Assembly (NCBI GenBank): GCA_949752795.1
Contig: OX457074.1
Span: forward strand, 5,903,527 to 5,967,526
Direction: 5' to 3'
Length of the DNA: 64,000 nt
DNA from: Hyperoodon ampullatus
Taxonomy: Eukaryota > Chordata > Mammalia > Artiodactyla > Ziphiidae
In this document: positions 59,341-64,000 of the stretch, piece by piece
Layout of the letters: the number at the start of each line of letters is the position of its first letter
Numbering within the stretch: the first letter of the stretch is position 1
Notes under the pieces: model-generated
Told to the model about the DNA's origin: nothing
Databases searched by the model: none
Seen by the model: the letters and a program-made list of their open reading frames with translations, nothing else
Made by a program: the position numbers and the translations under genes

Positions 59341-59767
59341 TCTGGCCAAGCCTTGTTGGGCTGGTTAAGAAAAAAAGCAGTGAGAATGAAAAAAAAAAAA
59401 AAAAGGAAGTAGTGAGAATGAAAAATAAAAGCACTGAGAATACGCTCGGGGGCAGGGACCATCTGAGCCTTTTTCGAAGGTGGAGCCCTGGGTTTCTGCC
59501 CTCCTCTGACTCCTCTGGCTTCTGAAAGTGCCTAGTTGCCCCTGTCCTCCCACAGCTGCCTCCTTCCCTCCAAGTTCACTCTGCGGGGGTGGCGGGGGCT
59601 TTCTGCTAAGTCTGATGCTGTGGATATTCCTTCCATGGAGGCAGGGGGCAGGGGGACTGTGGCTGGCGAGAAATGGGAGTTCACAGACAGATTTAGAAAA
59701 TCTCCATATCAGACAAGTAATGTTTGAAAATACTCTTTTTGTTATTGAGAAAATGCTATAAATGTTG

Positions 59768-60262
59768 AAGTATGTGGTAGGCAGACCACATGTCCTGTAT
59801 GGTCCCCTCCTTCGGAGGGTGGGCTGGACCCAGGGACTTGTTATTAATGAATAGAATACGGCAAAAGTGAGAGGATGACAGTCTTGAGATGGGGCCACTG
59901 AAGACTGTGCCTTCCATCTTGCTCACACTCACTCTCCATGACTCTCTCCTTTGCTCTGACGAAGCTGGCTGCCACGATGGTGCTGCTCAATGGAGAGGCC
60001 CGTGTGCCAAGGAACTGAGGGCGGCTTCCAGCCAACAGGCTGCAAGGAAATCGAGGCCTGCAGTCCAGCAACCCACCAGGAACTGGATCCTGCCAACAGC
60101 CACGTGGATGAGTTTGGAAGTGGACCCCTCCCCAGTGGAGCCTTGAGATGACTACAACCCCGGACAACACCTTGATTGTCACCTGCGAGGGACCCTGAAA
60201 TAGAGGGCTCAGCTAAGCTGCACCTGGATTCCTGACCTTCAGCACTTAAGCTTTAGGATAGT
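59768..60262 (+). mobile_element. MLT1-type LTR
   Basis: TATGTGGTAGGCAGACCACA, GGAACTGGATCCTGCCAACA, GATGAGTTTGGAAGTGGACC and ACACCTTGATTGTCACCTGC resemble the older MLT1 LTR pattern also seen at 39.3-40.1 kb. Confidence 0.7.
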
Positions 60263-60939
60263 TTGCAGCAATAGGTAAGGAATACTTAGTTTAATGTGGA
60301 AAAGGCCAGCCATACCTGTCAACATCCTAGTACATATATTCACGTAGTTTGAAATCATGGTGGGCACTCTAATTTTGAAGTTCTCTTTTTTCCTTATCAA
60401 TGTGGGAGATATATCATCCTTCGGGGTCCATGGATTGTGTATGTGTCCATCAGGGTCCAGTCAGAAAACAAAAACCACATCAGTTATCTTTACAGAATTT
60501 AATATGAAGAATTGCATCACAGTACAGTGTGAAAGGTGAAAGTCACCAATAACCAATCATGAAAATTGCTCTCAGAAAATCCTGTAGATTGTCAGGAGCT
60601 GGGGCCTTGGAAACTCCAAAGCCAAGGATTGTTTAATTTGATGTTGGTGTTGTATTTCAGCTTCTCTTCCATTTCTTTGGGGGCAGTGGAGGCTAAGAAT
60701 CTATTTTGAACAGGAACAGAGATTTCTCCCTCTCTCTCCCTCTCCGATAAGCATGATTTGTTGAATTAGCTAGTTTGGGGGTAGCACGATGGTGACGCAT
60801 TGTATAGTAAAAGCCTTTTCCCTGTTCCCGTCACAGTCATACAGCTGCGGTTTTCCAGGCCTGATTGCCCATTGTGTGGACGTCCCAGTTTACTAAACCA
60901 CTTCCCCAGTCTGGTTCCCAGTTTTTGACCTTTAAAGAA

Positions 60940-61100
60940 AGACTCCAGTGCATGTATTTATGCAGATAACACTTGGCTTCCGTTTGAATTATTTCCTTGG
61001 AATAAATTCCCAGGAATGAGATGATTGGGTCCAAGGGGGAGGAACGGCTTTATGAGTGTTGCTAGGAATTGCTTTATTGCTTTCAAAGGAGCTATGCCAA
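60940..61100 (-). mobile_element. Old L1 3'-end fragment
   Basis: TTATTTCCTTGGAATAAATT, CCCAGGAATGAGATGATTGG and GTCCAAGGGG match reversed L1M 3' sequence. Confidence 0.6.
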
Positions 61101-61299
61101 CTCAACATGGACAGTTTAGAGCGTATGAGGGGGTAGCTTCAGGGCAACAAGGTTCTCATGCCTATGAAATCAGCTTCCAGGCCCTTTGAAAACTACCAGA
61201 AAGAGCTCAGAGAGAGGAGTCCAGTGAGGAGTACTGGGTTAGAAGTAGGAAGTCTGAAGTCCCGCCAGCGCCAAGGGAGCAGAGTGAGCAGTTATCGGA

Positions 61300-61510
61300 G
61301 TCCGTGAGGGCCAACAAGTCCTGAGTTCGAATTCTGACTTTGTTACCTAATCTTTCTGAGTCATTTGTTTTTATCATCTATAAAACAGGAACTAGAGTAA
61401 TATTGCACCTTGTGAGGTGAGATGCAGATGAAATGAGTTATTACACCTTAAGTGATTACAGCACATGGGACAGGGCAAACATTGATCAGGCAAACCTTGA
61501 ATAAATATTA
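61300..61510 (+). mobile_element. MIR SINE
   Basis: GTTCGAATTCTGACTTTGTT, TCTTTCTGAGTCATTTG and the GGTGAGATGCAGATGAAATG segment, ending near CATTGATCAGGC. Confidence 0.6.
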
Positions 61511-61787
61511 AGAGCAACCATTATCAGCGTTTCTATTATTTAGTGACTGAGCCTCTGTTTCCATCTCTCTGTCCTGTTACTCCAGTAGTTGACCATCTCT
61601 TCTGGGCTCCTGCACGAGACCCCAGCCAGGCTCCTCAGTTTTTCCTGTGGATCTTCTCTTCTCTCTGAGGCCAAGTAAGTAGTACACGGAGTCGATGGTC
61701 TCTGGATGCCCCCTTGTGGACAGCTGGCTTTCTTTTGCTAACCCCCAGCTTAAAAGGAAAACTGGCCCTACACTGGTGAAAGACCAG

Positions 61788-61790
<3 letters not shown>

Positions 61791-61836
<46 letters not shown>
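61791..61836. repeat. (TG)n microsatellite
   Basis: A 46-nt pure TG run. Confidence 0.97.
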
Positions 61837-62149
61837 GGGGGGGGTTTGGGGTCGGGGAGGCCTCTGTCTCTGTAGATAAAACAGGAAATGGCATGTCATG
61901 GCATCCTCCTTGCTGGCTAGGAAGGGGATGAGTCTGTGAGTCTATACACTTACACACATACAAGGTTGGAGCTGCACGTGCTGGTTGGTGTGTGTGTTCG
62001 TGCACATGTGGGCGTATACTTGATGCTACTCTTCTTGTCATAGGGGTCTTATGGGGTTCCACTGAGACTATATGGCTTGATAAATGAAAGTACTGTGAGG
62101 GTGTGAGGCCATTATTGTGTATAATCATGCGGTTTATCCGTGCACTCAT

Positions 62150-62400
62150 TTGGACATTGAGTTCCACAGATACTTATCGAGTGCCTACCATGTGCCAGGC
62201 CTCCTGAGGTCGGAGAAGGCGCCAGTGACAAAGGCAGAATCGTTTCTGCCCTCTCGCAGTCTAGTGGGTGGGTAAACCACTGAGGTGCCGGGGAGTTGTA
62301 GAGATGCCAAGGAATGCTGCCTGGAGGAGGTGACCCCTGGGCTGAGCCATGTAACAGTGGGTGCTCTGGCACCTTTGGGGCAGAGGGGTTGGTGCAAAGA
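62150..62400 (-). mobile_element. L2 3'-end fragment
   Basis: TTATCGAGTGCCTACCATGT, GCCAGGCCTCCTGAGG, TGCCCTCTCGCAGTCTAGTG and CCTGGAGGAGGTGACCCCTG. Confidence 0.7.
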
Positions 62401-64000
62401 GCACTTGTGGGGGCTTTAGAAGTGCAGGTTTTCACCCCAACTCACTGAGCAAGTTTGTTTCTTTGGGCCCCTTTCCTCCCGGGTGAAGCCAGTGGGTTGG
62501 CCATGACACGTCTAGTTCCTATGGACTATGATGTTTTCTGATCTTTTATTCCCTCAGCCTGAGGAGTTCTCCTTCCCGCCACTCTTCTGTCATACTCCAC
62601 CCCCTTCCCTGAAGAAGTGAAAACCAGACTGAGAGACGGAAAGCGGAGGAACGTTGATACACGCAGGACATGTCGTGCACGCACTGCACACATGCGCTTC
62701 TCCACCCTCACGGCCGTCCTGCTGGAAGCTCCCAACCCCACGCTGCCGCTGCCTCTCCGGTCAGAAAGGACCCGGCAAGGCGGAGGCGTGGGATGGAGGA
62801 CGGAGGTGAGGGCTCAACAGACCTCGCTCCTTCTTCCCTGGGCTACTTGGGTAGGTCCCTTAGCTTCCCAGAGTCTGTTTCCAGATCAGCAAAATACCCA
62901 CCTGGCACGGCTTCTGGGATCATCCGAGTGACATCTGTGACATGCCCTCCACTCTCTGTAGGACCTAGCAGTTTCAGGAGATGGGAGCTAAAAAGCAATC
63001 ACATTAAAAAATATCTGGTGTGGGTCAGACCCTTGTCTCTGCAGGGGGGAAAGGTGTGACCATAACACCACTTGGACCTTCCCAGTGACAGCAATCTAGG
63101 GCAGGATATTAGACGTGTACCAAACTCACCATCGGTGGCTCTGCACTCTGGTTCCAGTGACAATGCAGCTTATTGACTGGAGAACTTTGGCCAACTTCCT
63201 TAACCTTTCTAAGCCTCAGTTTTCTCATCTGTAAAATGGGGACTTAACAGTAGCTCCCTCCTAGAAGTGCTGTATTTACTGAGATAACGGATGTAAAAGC
63301 ACTTCATATTTTTCCTGGCATATTGTAAGTGCTCAGTAAATTGGCAGCTGTAACAAATACCTCAGAATGTATAATGGGTTAGGGATGATAGAAATTTGTT
63401 TCTTGTTCTTGTAATGGTCTTAGGAAATGCCAGATTGGCAGTGGTGCTCATCCAGAGACCAGGTTGCTGACAGCTTTGACCTTTTTAATATGTGGCTTCC
63501 AGGATCGTTTTGGCCACTGGCATCCAAGCAGTGGATGGGGAAGAGAGGGTGGAGAAGGCGCACAAGCTTCTTAAGTGCCTCTTCTGCTCACATTCTATTG
63601 GTGAGAACTCATCGCATGGCCCCATCTTAGTGCCATGGGGGCTGGGAAAGAAATTCCCCCAGTGGGGAGCCACTTCCCAGGGTCAACCCTATACTATGGA
63701 AGGGGAAAAGGACTTGGTAAACAAAGACTTTTATTACTTTTATTGTAATTATACTGTTTCTATCCAGGGCAGGGTATAGTAAGTGCTGGCTGGGACATGA
63801 AAGCATGGTGGGAGCCTAGGAAAGGGAGGGATGTATTCTGACCAGGGGGTCGGGCAGTGCCTTGGAAGAGAGGCAGGACTTGTACAGGGTGAGATGGAGA
63901 GAGCAGGGCGGGAAGGTCACTGTGGGCTGAGGGAATCACAGGAACAGCGTCAAGAAGTGGGGAAGCTCAGGGAGGGGGAGAGTCGGTGGCAGGAAGGGGT
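62400..64000. other. End of window, intergenic
   Basis: Apart from the MIR at 63140-63350 no repeat or exon was recognised with confidence. CCR7, the next gene expected on this side, is not reached. Confidence 0.5.
63140..63350 (+). mobile_element. MIR SINE
   Basis: Well preserved: GGTGGCTCTGCACTCTGGTT, AAGCCTCAGTTTTCTCATCT, GTAAAATGGGGACTTAAC and CATATTGTAAGTGCTCAGTA. Confidence 0.8.

Noticed and set aside
61577..62167. 196-codon minus-strand frame with a (TH)n tract
   Set aside because: It spans a TG microsatellite and intergenic DNA with no domain.

Overview
The window is nuclear DNA from a mammal, almost certainly a cetacean. At least fourteen young tRNA-derived SINEs of the cetartiodactyl CHR type are present, in the short CHR-1-like form (about 110-130 bp) and the CHR-2-like form (about 200 bp) that is abundant in whales and dolphins. 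Most have poly(A)/poly(T) tails and recognisable target-site duplications. They lie on a background of MIR, L2, MLT1 LTRs and old L1, as expected for a placental mammal. No bacterial-style gene, CRISPR array or rRNA was seen.

One protein-coding gene is present and appears complete: TNS4 (tensin-4, also called Cten), on the minus strand. Twelve coding exons run from the ATG at 24951 down to the stop at 9119-9121. All splice phases agree, the internal donors are GT and the acceptors AG, and the spliced reading frame gives 712 residues, close to the 715 of the human protein as remembered. A non-coding first exon and GC-rich promoter are proposed near 28844-28990. The 3' UTR probably ends near 7485, after an AATAAA at 7502-7507. 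The protein has a Ser/Pro-rich N-terminal half, an SH2 domain with its phosphotyrosine-binding Arg, and a C-terminal PTB domain. In mammals the order is IGFBP4 - TNS4 - CCR7, so 1-7480 should be IGFBP4-TNS4 intergenic DNA and about 29-64 kb the TNS4-CCR7 interval. No CCR7 exon was found.

The intergenic part from 29 to 64 kb holds no convincing functional protein gene. It contains: a full-length, disabled processed pseudogene of MSMO1 (methylsterol monooxygenase 1) at 36228-37957, bounded by a perfect 17-bp target-site duplication; a decayed hAT-type transposase fossil near 33.96-34.78 kb on the minus strand; several L1 fragments; five MLT1 LTRs, two of them split by SINEs; and many L2 and MIR pieces.

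No new biological system was found. The observations most worth following are within TNS4: complementary (UG)n and (CA)n tracts in the introns on either side of the 403-nt exon 3; a perfect 12-bp tandem duplication that adds four residues just before the SH2 domain; and an altered residue pattern where human TNS4 has its reported caspase-3 site. An almost perfect 36-bp inverted repeat in intron 2 is also notable. Comparisons with human proteins are from memory and are marked as such.
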